A DNA stretch of 6,460 bases. It comes from Bacteroidales bacterium. GTDB taxonomy: Bacteria > Bacteroidota > Bacteroidia > Bacteroidales > F082. Both the position numbers and the translations under genes were made by a program. Positions 1-6,460 of the stretch are shown here, one piece after another. The DNA is taken from NCBI GenBank assembly GCA_016281295.1, contig JAEEII010000053.1, positions 1-6,460 of the forward strand, in the 5' to 3' direction. Positions within the stretch are counted from its first letter, which is position 1, and each line of letters begins with the position of its first letter. A model generated the notes under the pieces. That model was given only the letters and a program-made list of their open reading frames with translations, made no database searches and had not been told where the DNA came from.

Positions 1-1
1 C

Positions 2-178
2 CCCATTACGGGCGAGCTCATCATGGAGAAATACCATATCCCGCCCTGCCGCCAGGTCGGTGTCATCAAGGAGGCTGTCAAGGAAGCCATCCTCGACGGC
101 ATCATCCCCAACGAATTCGACGCCGCCTACGCCCTCATGGAGCAGAAGGCCGCCGAGATCGGGCTGTCGGCAAACTAG
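2..178 (+). CDS. cca: CCA tRNA nucleotidyltransferase, C-terminal fragment (5' end outside window)
   Basis: This is the last 58 codons of a gene that begins left of the window; the reading frame is open from base 2 to a TAG at 176-178. The peptide starts PITGELIMEKYHIPPC and continues with a VGVIKEAVKEAILDG stretch and a PNEFDAAYALM stretch. Together these match the C-terminal tail of class II CCA-adding enzymes with an HD domain: a GEEIM-like turn, then the Pro-rich 'VG.IK.AI..AILDG.IPNE' helix pair. Such enzymes add or repair the 3' CCA end of tRNAs in the cytoplasm. The catalytic nucleotidyltransferase and HD domains are not visible, so the name rests on the tail alone. GC is high (37 of the first 60 bases), unlike the neighbouring minus-strand genes. 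The gene converges with the pilus-like gene set and is separated from it by a terminator. Another HD-domain poly(A) polymerase-family protein is the main alternative. Confidence 0.8.
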   Translation, partial: PITGELIMEKYHIPPCRQVGVIKEAVKEAILDGIIPNEFDAAYALMEQKAAEIGLSAN

Positions 179-191
179 TCAACCCAAAATG

Positions 192-227
192 AAAAGGGTG
201 CTGTCGCAGTGGCAGCACCCTTTTTTC
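192..227. terminator. Bidirectional intrinsic terminator between convergent genes
   Basis: A perfect 8-base stem, GGGTGCTG (196-203) with CAGCACCC (213-220), is extended outward by AAAA (192-195) pairing with TTTT (221-224) and continues to a run of six T (221-226). The nine-base interior can be closed further by weak pairs. It begins 14 bases after the stop of the plus-strand gene and lies 31 bases beyond the stop of the minus-strand lipoprotein gene. The A tract on the left reads as a U tract for minus-strand transcripts, so one hairpin can serve both convergent units. The rest of the 79-base intergenic gap shows nothing else. Confidence 0.9.
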
Positions 228-257
228 ATATTGGAAAAGTCATCGGATAGTGTAAGA

Positions 258-674
258 TTATTCGTAATACTGATAAGAATATTCTACCACAATACTCGTA
301 ATGTGAGTGGCTTGCTCATTCCTTGCAGTTCTAGTTGTAAGAGTAGCTGAAATGCCCTCGGTAGTTGAGCCACTATAAGTAGCTGTTGTGCCCTGACTAT
401 ATGTTAATCCGGTAATCGAACTAGGATTATAATTATTATTCCTAAATGTTATTGTGATACTCGAAATAGTTAAATTCATCACAGTGCTTGTGGCATCCGG
501 GGTAAATGAAACTGTGTAAGTACCGCTTTTGTCTAATACAATTCGATTATTTCTAGCATCAATACTACTAATACGACTGAAACTAACTTTAATATTATCT
601 TTAGTGGACGAAATGTTGTTTCCAGCCGCGAAATCACTGCTGCTAAATTCTGCCGTACCCGTTGCCGTTTTCAA
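258..674 (-). other. AT-rich block encoding the C-terminal beta domain of the 960-residue lipoprotein
   Basis: This block encodes residues 823-960, after the likely end of the BACON-like domain. Row counts made by eye give 14 G+C of 60 at 421-480 and 15 of 60 at 541-600, against 37 of 60 at 1261-1320 in the same gene. The peptide alternates strands and turns: DNIKVSFSRIS, GTYTVSFTP, ISSITITFRNN, ending ITSIVVEYSYQYYE. The pattern of two 'I-x-S-I-x-(I/V)-x-(F/Y)' strands resembles small beta-sandwich domains appended to Bacteroidetes surface proteins, but I cannot name the family. Confidence 0.6.
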
Positions 675-3140
675 CTGTCTCTTCGATTGGTAGATCGTAA
701 AAATCTGGTCATCAATGCCGTTCATACTAGCTGTGACAGTGTATGTCTTATCATCGGTATCGCTATTATTTGCCGGGAAGGTTACGGTAACCGTAGCACT
801 ACCAGATCCGATATATTCTCCGGCTTTAGTTACGACATTCGTAATAGTCACACCGCTACCTGGAGTCAGCGTCCAGTTTCCGGTCATATTGGTTTGTATA
901 TCGAATGTGGCTTCGGTTACTGTAGCATTGACAGTGGTTACGCCATTGTTGGAGAAATTGAAGTATGGCGGAACTGTCACCCCACAGGTCCCAGTATTGA
1001 AGTAGCCATTTTTGTCCTTGACGGCGATTGTGGTCGCGTTGGTGCCGAGCGCCGTTTCTTCGCCATTCACCGTTGTCTTGAAATCGACTGTGTATGTCTG
1101 GGAAGTTTGGTATTCGCTATAGCTGATGGTCTTCAGGAAGTAGAACGAATTCTTGCCCGTGCTGAAGAGTGAAGGTCCGCTCTCGACAGAAAGGTTCTCA
1201 GAATCACCTGGATTCAAATTGTTCGCTTCTGCCTCGATCATCAGGGCCAAGGGGAAGACGGAGTATCCGAGATACGGAGGCAGGGTGACGGAGAGCGTGG
1301 TCGTCTCGCCGGCGTTTTCACTGGCGAGCGGTGTCGCGGAAAGTGTGAGATCCTGTTTTGGCAGGACACTGTAGCTGACATCGCGGAACATGGTTTTTGC
1401 GTCAAGCTTTCCTTCAACATGAAGGGTGGAAACTTTCGTAATACCATCTTGGTCCATTCCTGCAAGTGGTACTTGAACGACGAACCATCCGCCCTGACCA
1501 TCCGGGGTATCAGCCGTTCCACTATAGGCGGTCCCCGTAAGCGTCGTACTCGTACTACTTATGGCAGGCGTTCGACCTGTGACAGGATCGATGCGTAGAG
1601 TAACGTTGTCTTCCGTATAATTATTGTTCCCTTTATAGAATTTATAAAGCAATCGAACATTACCGCCAGTTGTGCTGGTACTGGTATAGTCGATATATTC
1701 GACCCAAAGTGTCAAGCCATTTCCGTCGTCAATCCGAGTAAGGGTCGCCGTTTCGGGAGAATTGGAGATATCGCCGATGGCTGGATTATCAAAGGCATCA
1801 GACATTTCTTCATAGCCTTCAGTACCGGTAATACTCTTTATTTCTACATCGTAGGTGAAATCGCGATAGATGGGAAAGAAAGATCCATTTGTGTCGGAGA
1901 TTTCAATCTTTAGCCACCGGTCTCCATATCCAGTCAGAGTACCATAAACCAACATCGCAGTAGCCTTCCGCGACGGGATTCCGCGCTCATACATATAAAG
2001 GTATAGCGAATCCACAGTATTGTCAGAATTGTGGAGGGCCGGGATAGCAGCTTCTTCATCTGGTTGGCCATCGACAATACTGTTTCCGGGTATTGTCGCC
2101 GGGTATCCGGTCGCCAGAATTGTAGTATGCTCAGGTTTCGTGGTTCCGGCATTCCGATAGGCGGCAACAAACTGGTTTGACGCATCGTCAAAAGGGGCAA
2201 CGAACGCGGATTCCGGCGTGTTGATCAAAATAGCCTTCTTAATCCTGAAATTAGAGGATGATCTGGTTTTAACCTTGATACGGGCAAAATTGCGGATCAA
2301 AGGAATCAAATTGACAGATTGTGAAAGATCCAGGGAAGCATAGTAACCACCACCATCCAGCACCTTCAATCCCTCGGTGGTAATGTAGTCACCCTTGCCG
2401 ACATCATAGGTAGTCATTTCTCCGGAAGCATTGGCTCGTTTGTACTGGTAACTTCCACCCTCTGCTGAAGAGTACGAACCAGCAACATACCCCGGGACGT
2501 TAGACACGGCATTACTGGTTAAGACACCGTTACTGTTGACGTACTGGTAGTTCTCCGTTCCGTCATAGGTATAAGCCAAAATACCATTCTCCACCTCGAC
2601 CATCTGCCAGTAGGCGACTTCCCCTCCAGTCGTGGTAATGGAACGGAGTACGGAAAACTCAGCCGTACCAACCTCGGGTATCTGATAATCTTCCGGAAGG
2701 TTCGCAACGAAGTGGAGGCGGCGAGTGCCGCGGCCCATCATCAGGTCAACGCTCCAGCGTGCAAGAACTGTATTGGCGTCAAAATTACTAATATGGCCGT
2801 TATTTCCATTTTCGCCATAAGTCTGGGTATAGTCCATAATGGCGTTTTTGTCAACCAAGCCTCCCAATTCGGCCTTTTGAACCTCAAGCAGAGCGCCGTT
2901 GGAAGAGACATCGCTGCTGCTGAACACAAACACATGAATCGTGCGGATTGACGGCGTTTCCGTCATAGCCTTGGTAGGGACGGGCATTGGCACGTTGAAA
3001 CCCAGCGTCAAACGCGCGCCTTCAGGAAACTCGGATACCTGAGTCTTGATAGCACCACGGCCACGCAGACTCTCGTCGAGCATATCCGTACAGGATGCCG
3101 CAAGAAGAGCGACACAAATAATATAGATGAACTTTTTCAT
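258..3140 (-). CDS. Large fimbrillin/DUF4906-like surface lipoprotein with BACON-like and C-terminal beta domains (putative pilus tip protein)
   Basis: The protein has 960 residues. It begins MKKFIYIICVALLAASC, a lipoprotein signal peptide with lipobox A-A-S-C and lipidated Cys17. This is followed by TDMLDES, an acidic stretch of the kind that directs Bacteroidetes lipoproteins to the outer surface. An in-frame ATG four codons upstream (3152) is possible, but the shorter start places the KK right at the N-terminus as in typical signal peptides. Residues about 30-450 resemble fimbrillin/DUF4906 proteins: RLHFVANLPEDY, a VAYWQMVEVENGI stretch, NFARIKVKTRSS and YLYMYERG. Residues about 455-715 continue with the Ig-like part usual in these proteins (LWVEYIDYTSTST; FPLALMIEAEANNLNPGD; FYFLKTISYSEY). 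Residues about 719-822 look like a BACON-type beta sandwich ending in FTIYQSKRQ. Residues 823-960 form a Ser/Thr/Asn-rich beta domain encoded by unusually AT-rich DNA. It is the last gene of the minus-strand set, 31 bases after the preceding stop. Lipidation and surface export follow family rules; the adhesin role is inferred. Confidence 0.82.
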   Translation of the reverse strand: MKKFIYIICVALLAASCTDMLDESLRGRGAIKTQVSEFPEGARLTLGFNVPMPVPTKAMTETPSIRTIHVFVFSSSDVSSNGALLEVQKAELGGLVDKNAIMDYTQTYGENGNNGHISNFDANTVLARWSVDLMMGRGTRRLHFVANLPEDYQIPEVGTAEFSVLRSITTTGGEVAYWQMVEVENGILAYTYDGTENYQYVNSNGVLTSNAVSNVPGYVAGSYSSAEGGSYQYKRANASGEMTTYDVGKGDYITTEGLKVLDGGGYYASLDLSQSVNLIPLIRNFARIKVKTRSSSNFRIKKAILINTPESAFVAPFDDASNQFVAAYRNAGTTKPEHTTILATGYPATIPGNSIVDGQPDEEAAIPALHNSDNTVDSLYLYMYERGIPSRKATAMLVYGTLTGYGDRWLKIEISDTNGSFFPIYRDFTYDVEIKSITGTEGYEEMSDAFDNPAIGDISNSPETATLTRIDDGNGLTLWVEYIDYTSTSTTGGNVRLLYKFYKGNNNYTEDNVTLRIDPVTGRTPAISSTSTTLTGTAYSGTADTPDGQGGWFVVQVPLAGMDQDGITKVSTLHVEGKLDAKTMFRDVSYSVLPKQDLTLSATPLASENAGETTTLSVTLPPYLGYSVFPLALMIEAEANNLNPGDSENLSVESGPSLFSTGKNSFYFLKTISYSEYQTSQTYTVDFKTTVNGEETALGTNATTIAVKDKNGYFNTGTCGVTVPPYFNFSNNGVTTVNATVTEATFDIQTNMTGNWTLTPGSGVTITNVVTKAGEYIGSGSATVTVTFPANNSDTDDKTYTVTASMNGIDDQIFTIYQSKRQLKTATGTAEFSSSDFAAGNNISSTKDNIKVSFSRISSIDARNNRIVLDKSGTYTVSFTPDATSTVMNLTISSITITFRNNNYNPSSITGLTYSQGTTATYSGSTTEGISATLTTRTARNEQATHITSIVVEYSYQYYE

Positions 3141-3171
3141 TGGCTCAATCATTTATCGCGGTTTGATATCA
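3141..3171 (-). other. Short intercistronic gap between the two large lipoprotein genes
   Basis: Only 31 bases separate the TAA of the 814-residue lipoprotein gene from the chosen ATG of the 960-residue one. The gap is AT-rich, with no purine-rich Shine-Dalgarno site, as is common in Bacteroidetes. An alternative in-frame ATG lies within it (3150-3152). There is no room for a separate terminator, and I see no promoter, which supports cotranscription. Confidence 0.6.
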
Positions 3172-5616
3172 TTATTCGGGGAGCATAACGGAGTAGTTAC
3201 CAGGGGTTACTACCGGCTCATCGCCCCAGTACCAAACATCATAGACGCAGCGAACAGGATATTGGCTATTATTGGCTCCAGGAGTGAAAGACCAGTTCGT
3301 GTTGTTGGCATTATAGGGAAGATATCTTCCTGAGGTGGCCCAGTAATTCGTATTATTCACGAAAGGGGATTCTATCAGGGAGTGTGAAGCAAGCGTAGCA
3401 CAGAAAAGAAGCTCAGCTTCAGTAGGTAGTCTCCATCTTCCAGCGGGATATCCGTCTTCTTGATAGGTGGCACATCGCTCCGAATTGCTTTTCCAGTTAG
3501 AATTGGTCAAGGAAGATCGATAGCCGAAGCCGGATGCAAGCATAAACTTGGGTGCAATGACATTACTAGCTGTCTTGTTACCGACCATATAATTATCGAA
3601 ATAATCCGGTGCTTCACCGAGATCATTCCGAAGCCACTGGTTCGTCGCATTATTATTGTCAACGTAATAAGGTTGTCCAGTTGCCGGCGTAATATAAACA
3701 TCTTTGAGTTTAATTCTAGGATCGCCAATCACCCAGTCGGGGTAAGTACTGGAAAGCCCGGAAAGAGTAGAGATAGAAACAATTGTAAAGTAAGAGCTTC
3801 GTGACCCTGCATCGTTATTTATAGGCCCCAAGTTATAATCGTTATTGTTGGACGCAGTGTTATTATAATAAGAATTGACAAAAGGATAACCTCTTGACTC
3901 TTGCCGTATCATATAGATGGACGGATACTGCGTTACGGTTATATCCTTGTAGAGATCAGGATGCCCAACCAGAGAAACTCTGAACTGGTAAGTAATTTTG
4001 GCGACATCCTTCGCATTCCCGTTACTAGCCGAGAAATTAGTGCTGAAGGGCAAAACCTCGTGGTCTATCTGTACATAGGTAGCGTTCGCTGCAGGCGTGA
4101 CCATGAAATTAGTGCCTGTTGATGAGGTCGTACTATATGTCAAGGATCCGGTATTTGTTGAGGTTCCCAACGGGTACGTTGCCGTAGGATTATTATTATC
4201 AGCCCCAAACGCAGTAACTTTAATCGATCCGCTAGCCGAGACAGGGATTTGGAGAGTATTGCCATACATGTCAAAACTGTTGCCGACAATATTGAAATAG
4301 CAACCGGATGTCAGCTCTCCACCACCTTCAACGCGCGGATCGTTCCAGTCCACGACATAATATCGTCCGACTACGTTAACGGTATTGTCCTCGTCAACAC
4401 CGCCAAGGACAGCTACATCAAGGCTGATCTTTGTCCAAACGTTGCTTTGGAGAATATTCTCTTTAGAAGGGATTGATATTTTATAATAGAAGTTCTGGCT
4501 CTTGGTGACCAACTCTCCATTTTTCTCGTGTTCTGTTACTTTTACATCGTTTCCAGTATGCGTGCCACCCGTTTCATGCGAGATGAAAGAAGAAGTAATA
4601 GATTCGCTCTGCTCTTTGTAACCCGTCCACTGGAGGATAATCTTGATAAAGGGTGCATGAGGATCGCTCGTCTCCCATTTCATTGGATAGGAGTAAAAAG
4701 GAGAACCTGTCACGATGGATGTCCCATCGCCGGTCGTGGTGACAGGATCGATTACGAAACCACGGCTATTGTAGGTGAAGAAGTCATCATCGTTATAGTC
4801 TGCAATCAACTCCTTGTCGGTTTGATCCGTCACGGGAGTCAGGCTAGTGCGTTCGTTGGCGTAGGTCATATAAGCACGAATGCCTTCCACATTGGGATAC
4901 CAGGTTTGAATGTATTCAACCCAGTTCGTGTCCAGGCCACTCACATGAGCCCTCATCTCATCGATATATGGTACGATGCTGATATTGAGAGATATTTTTG
5001 CCGCCAGCCGGGAGAGCTTTGCGTTTACGGTGACTGTAGTCCCTTCGCTCAAGGTAAAGGGCGTTGCATAGGAAGTCATCAAAAAGTCGTTCAAAGCGGT
5101 GAACGTGCCGTTTGCAAGGGCTCCCAACTCGCTCGTAACAACCTGCATTTCTCGTATTTGAGAGAATGTCAAGGGGGCGCCGTCATTGGTTTGGTAGACG
5201 CTATGGTCGTCGGAGGGATAGTTGGCAATTGCCAGAACGTAGCCTTTTCCGTCCGAATAACTGGCCAGATACTTGTCCATACCCATTTTGGCGACTTTAA
5301 ATTCCGTTGTTCCGTCTGCTATTTCATCGTCACCAGAGAATACAACACGATCGGATGCCCACGGTATTGCATCTGTCCCGACCGTGTCGCGGAAAATGAA
5401 CCAGTCGACATGGTCGATTCTATTCTCGTTCAGGGCGTTTTCCCCGTCAGGATAGTTCTCGAACGCCTTGGTGGCAGGGGACAGGCAACTGACCTTCAGT
5501 TCGAGCTGATGCGTACTGCTGTCCTCTTGAAATCCTGGTTCAAACGGTTGGACACACGAGTTGACCGTCAGTATACTGATCAGGATAGCGAAAGATAGTA
5601 TCGAAATCTTTTTCAT
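3172..5616 (-). CDS. Large fimbrillin-like surface lipoprotein with C-terminal C-type-lectin/FGE-like domain (FimD-like putative pilus tip adhesin)
   Basis: The protein has 814 residues. I start it at the ATG at 5614-5616, giving MKKISILSFAILISILTVNSC with lipobox V-N-S-C and Cys21. An in-frame TTG at 5634 overlaps the upstream gene and would add six residues with no signal character. Residues about 40-425 look like a fimbrillin body: GYVLAIANYP, a FLMTSYATPFTL strand, a LSRLAAKISLNISIVP strand, and then YYKISIPSKENILQSNVWTK, a LDVAVLGGV strand and YYVVDWND, typical of the second fimbrillin domain. Residues about 435-570 form a beta domain ending YKDITVTQYPSIYMI, like the last strand of BACON/Ig-like modules. 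An Asn-rich stretch follows (about 578-605). Residues about 690-795 contain ERCATYQEDGYPAGRW, WRLPTEAELLFC, NYWATSGRY and PVRCVYDVWYWGD, a pattern of the FGE/C-type-lectin-like fold, with Cys715, Cys739 and Cys790. It is tightly linked to the upstream fimbrillin-like gene (7 bases). Ligand and tip position are inferred. Confidence 0.85.
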   Translation of the reverse strand: MKKISILSFAILISILTVNSCVQPFEPGFQEDSSTHQLELKVSCLSPATKAFENYPDGENALNENRIDHVDWFIFRDTVGTDAIPWASDRVVFSGDDEIADGTTEFKVAKMGMDKYLASYSDGKGYVLAIANYPSDDHSVYQTNDGAPLTFSQIREMQVVTSELGALANGTFTALNDFLMTSYATPFTLSEGTTVTVNAKLSRLAAKISLNISIVPYIDEMRAHVSGLDTNWVEYIQTWYPNVEGIRAYMTYANERTSLTPVTDQTDKELIADYNDDDFFTYNSRGFVIDPVTTTGDGTSIVTGSPFYSYPMKWETSDPHAPFIKIILQWTGYKEQSESITSSFISHETGGTHTGNDVKVTEHEKNGELVTKSQNFYYKISIPSKENILQSNVWTKISLDVAVLGGVDEDNTVNVVGRYYVVDWNDPRVEGGGELTSGCYFNIVGNSFDMYGNTLQIPVSASGSIKVTAFGADNNNPTATYPLGTSTNTGSLTYSTTSSTGTNFMVTPAANATYVQIDHEVLPFSTNFSASNGNAKDVAKITYQFRVSLVGHPDLYKDITVTQYPSIYMIRQESRGYPFVNSYYNNTASNNNDYNLGPINNDAGSRSSYFTIVSISTLSGLSSTYPDWVIGDPRIKLKDVYITPATGQPYYVDNNNATNQWLRNDLGEAPDYFDNYMVGNKTASNVIAPKFMLASGFGYRSSLTNSNWKSNSERCATYQEDGYPAGRWRLPTEAELLFCATLASHSLIESPFVNNTNYWATSGRYLPYNANNTNWSFTPGANNSQYPVRCVYDVWYWGDEPVVTPGNYSVMLPE
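3210..3546 (-). other. Region encoding a C-type-lectin/FGE-like domain in the 814-residue lipoprotein
   Basis: These bases encode roughly residues 691-803. Recognisable landmarks in order are FMLASGFGYRSS, Cys715 in ERCATYQE, the GRWRLPTEAEL core with Trp728, Cys739, a NYWATSGRY turn, and Cys790 in PVRCVYDVWYWGD. The 'WRLPTEAE ... YW.(S/A)(T/S) ... VRCV.D' order is the one seen in FGE-sulfatase and related lectin-fold domains of Bacteroidetes surface proteins. I see no sign that it is an enzyme here; binding is the more likely role. The boundaries are approximate. Confidence 0.6.
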
Positions 5617-5623
5617 GTTCTCG

Positions 5624-6460
5624 CTATTTTGCAATTACGAATTTATAGTAACCAAACCGTCCGTCACTATAAGGACGCTGGAACTCGGAGTCAGCACTGA
5701 AGAGCGGGTCAAACGTGACCGAAGGACTCATATCGCAGTGGATGATGATAGAGTATACCGGGGCCGGATCGAGGGCCAAGTATTCAGCCGTCGGCCGGAT
5801 ATAGATGGTAACCGGCTGGACCATTACCTGACCCTGGAGCCGTTCAGACTCGCCGTTGATTAAGTCACTGGTCGTGATTTTGAAGTAGTTGAGTGATCCG
5901 GGGATTACGTCCTCAGGACTCAATCTCCAATAACCGCCTATCGGTGCCGTGGGAGTGAACGTAAACTCGATGCAGGGATCGGGAACATTGCAATTCACGG
6001 TAAGGCGTGTATAGTAAAGGGGCCAGTTGATGGGCCCGCCCGGTTCGTTAACTTCTGTGGTTTCAATGAATCCCCCGACAGGTGTTCGCCCCGTTATACC
6101 AATCTGGTTGCGGAAAGAAGTGGTCTGTACGTCTGCAATCCAAGGCAGTACCTGATCGTCGATTTGCAATTGCCATTTGGAGCCTTTGTCCACCGCAAGT
6201 CCTTTTATCCTTGCCTTGTGGCCGGCGGGGAATGTAATCCATTGGAACTCGCTGTTGCTGTCTTTTTGCTGCAACTTGAGTTTGCGCGATGTCGTCAGGC
6301 CGTCAGCAGTAAGGTTGACGGTGATGGATACCTGATCGAGGTCGTTCGGCAGGGCGAAGAGTGTGAAGGTAACCTCTTTGCTTGTTGTTTCATCTACCGG
6401 TCCGATTTGCGTTCCGGTAGGGAAGTTTACGGTAAGAGACTTGCTGCAAAGTTCATAAGA
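5624..6460 (-). CDS. Fimbrillin-like protein, C-terminal 278 residues (start outside window)
   Basis: The frame is open from the right window edge to a TAG at 5624-5626, so the N-terminus and any signal peptide lie outside. I see no in-frame stop up to base 6460 and no reason to start at the internal TTG at 6274, because the upstream codons continue the same fold (SKSLTVNFPTGTQIG, TSKEVTFTLFALP, VSITVNLTADG). Next comes SRKLKLQQKD, then ITFPAGHKARIKGLAVDKG and WQLQIDDQVLPW. This 'L-K-L ... F-P-A-G-x-K ... I-x-G-L ... P-W' order is the usual end of a Bacteroidales fimbrillin domain. The remaining 180 or so residues include PLYYTRLTV, IEFTFTPTAPIGGYWRL, LQGQVMVQPVTI and SADSEFQRPYSDGRFGYYKF, which resemble a C-terminal extension I associate with fimbrillin-like proteins of this order. 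Its stop lies 7 bases before the next start, so the two are surely cotranscribed. It could be a structural subunit or an anchor/accessory pilin; the missing N-terminus prevents a choice. Confidence 0.75.
   Translation of the reverse strand, partial: SYELCSKSLTVNFPTGTQIGPVDETTSKEVTFTLFALPNDLDQVSITVNLTADGLTTSRKLKLQQKDSNSEFQWITFPAGHKARIKGLAVDKGSKWQLQIDDQVLPWIADVQTTSFRNQIGITGRTPVGGFIETTEVNEPGGPINWPLYYTRLTVNCNVPDPCIEFTFTPTAPIGGYWRLSPEDVIPGSLNYFKITTSDLINGESERLQGQVMVQPVTIYIRPTAEYLALDPAPVYSIIIHCDMSPSVTFDPLFSADSEFQRPYSDGRFGYYKFVIAK

Noticed and set aside
60..350. A 96-codon plus-strand frame spanning the end of cca and the terminator
   Set aside because: It is out of frame with the cca tail, reads through the hairpin terminator, and its product is low-complexity Ser/Pro/Arg. 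It is not a gene.
687..1172. A 161-codon plus-strand open frame opposite the 960-residue lipoprotein gene
   Set aside because: It is antisense to the coding frame with no signal, domain or start context. It arises in the region where the real gene is relatively GC-rich and stop-poor on the other strand.
3160..3902. Possible template or variable repeat pair of a diversity-generating retroelement next to the lectin-like domain
   Set aside because: No second copy of the 3' coding region, no reverse transcriptase and no accessory gene is visible in the window. The lectin-like fold alone is not evidence for it.
3640..4200. ATTATTATT-type triplet runs as possible phase-variable simple repeats
   Set aside because: The runs are only two to four triplets long, in frame, and encode Asn runs. 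They are too short for slipped-strand phase variation, and a triplet change would not shift the frame.
1578..4753. A shared 14-base word, GTGACAGGATCGAT, in both lipoprotein genes (near 1580 and 4740)
   Set aside because: Both copies encode I-D-P-V-T in unrelated contexts, and flanking bases differ. A single match of this length between segments of this size can occur by chance, so I do not call it a repeat or recombination site.
4528..5598. A 356-codon open frame on the plus strand opposite the 814-residue lipoprotein gene
   Set aside because: It lies wholly antisense to a well-supported gene. Its translation shows no recognisable domain, has irregular Cys/His/Arg-rich composition, and lacks a plausible start context. 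It is a shadow of the real frame.

Overview
The window looks like a chromosomal segment from a Bacteroidales bacterium (Bacteroides, Parabacteroides, Alistipes or Porphyromonas relatives). The evidence is two very large lipoproteins with Bacteroidetes-style lipoboxes followed by acidic residues, fimbrillin-like (FimA/Mfa, type V pilus) sequence features, a BACON-like module, and the absence of clear Shine-Dalgarno sites before the starts. I cannot fix the genus from sequence alone.

Layout. The left edge (about 180 bases, + strand, GC-rich) is the 3' end of a housekeeping gene that I read as a CCA tRNA nucleotidyltransferase. It is followed by a strong hairpin terminator with A and T tracts on both sides, which can stop transcription from both directions. 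Everything to the right is on the minus strand and is transcribed right to left as one tight gene set. First comes the C-terminal 278 residues of a fimbrillin-like protein whose start lies outside the window. Seven bases later comes an 814-residue lipoprotein with a fimbrillin-like front half and a C-terminal domain resembling the C-type-lectin/formylglycine-enzyme type fold. After a 31-base gap comes a 960-residue lipoprotein with a fimbrillin/DUF4906-like front, Ig-like middle domains, a BACON-like domain and a final AT-rich beta domain. The promoter of this set must lie beyond the right edge.

How the genes may work together. By family and gene order this is best read as the distal part of a type V pilus operon, in which small structural or anchor subunits are followed by large accessory or tip proteins. 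The two giant lipoproteins are probably exported to the outer surface and built into the pilus tip, where their divergent C-terminal domains would contact host glycans, proteins or other bacteria. The export and pilus assignment rests on family resemblance. The tip and ligand roles are inference.

The most interesting signal is compositional. In both large genes the 3' part, which encodes the putative binding domains, is clearly more AT-rich than the 5' scaffold part. This suggests modular exchange or fast divergence of the binding domains. I found no RNA gene, insertion sequence, CRISPR array or recombinase in the window, and no clearly new type of system.
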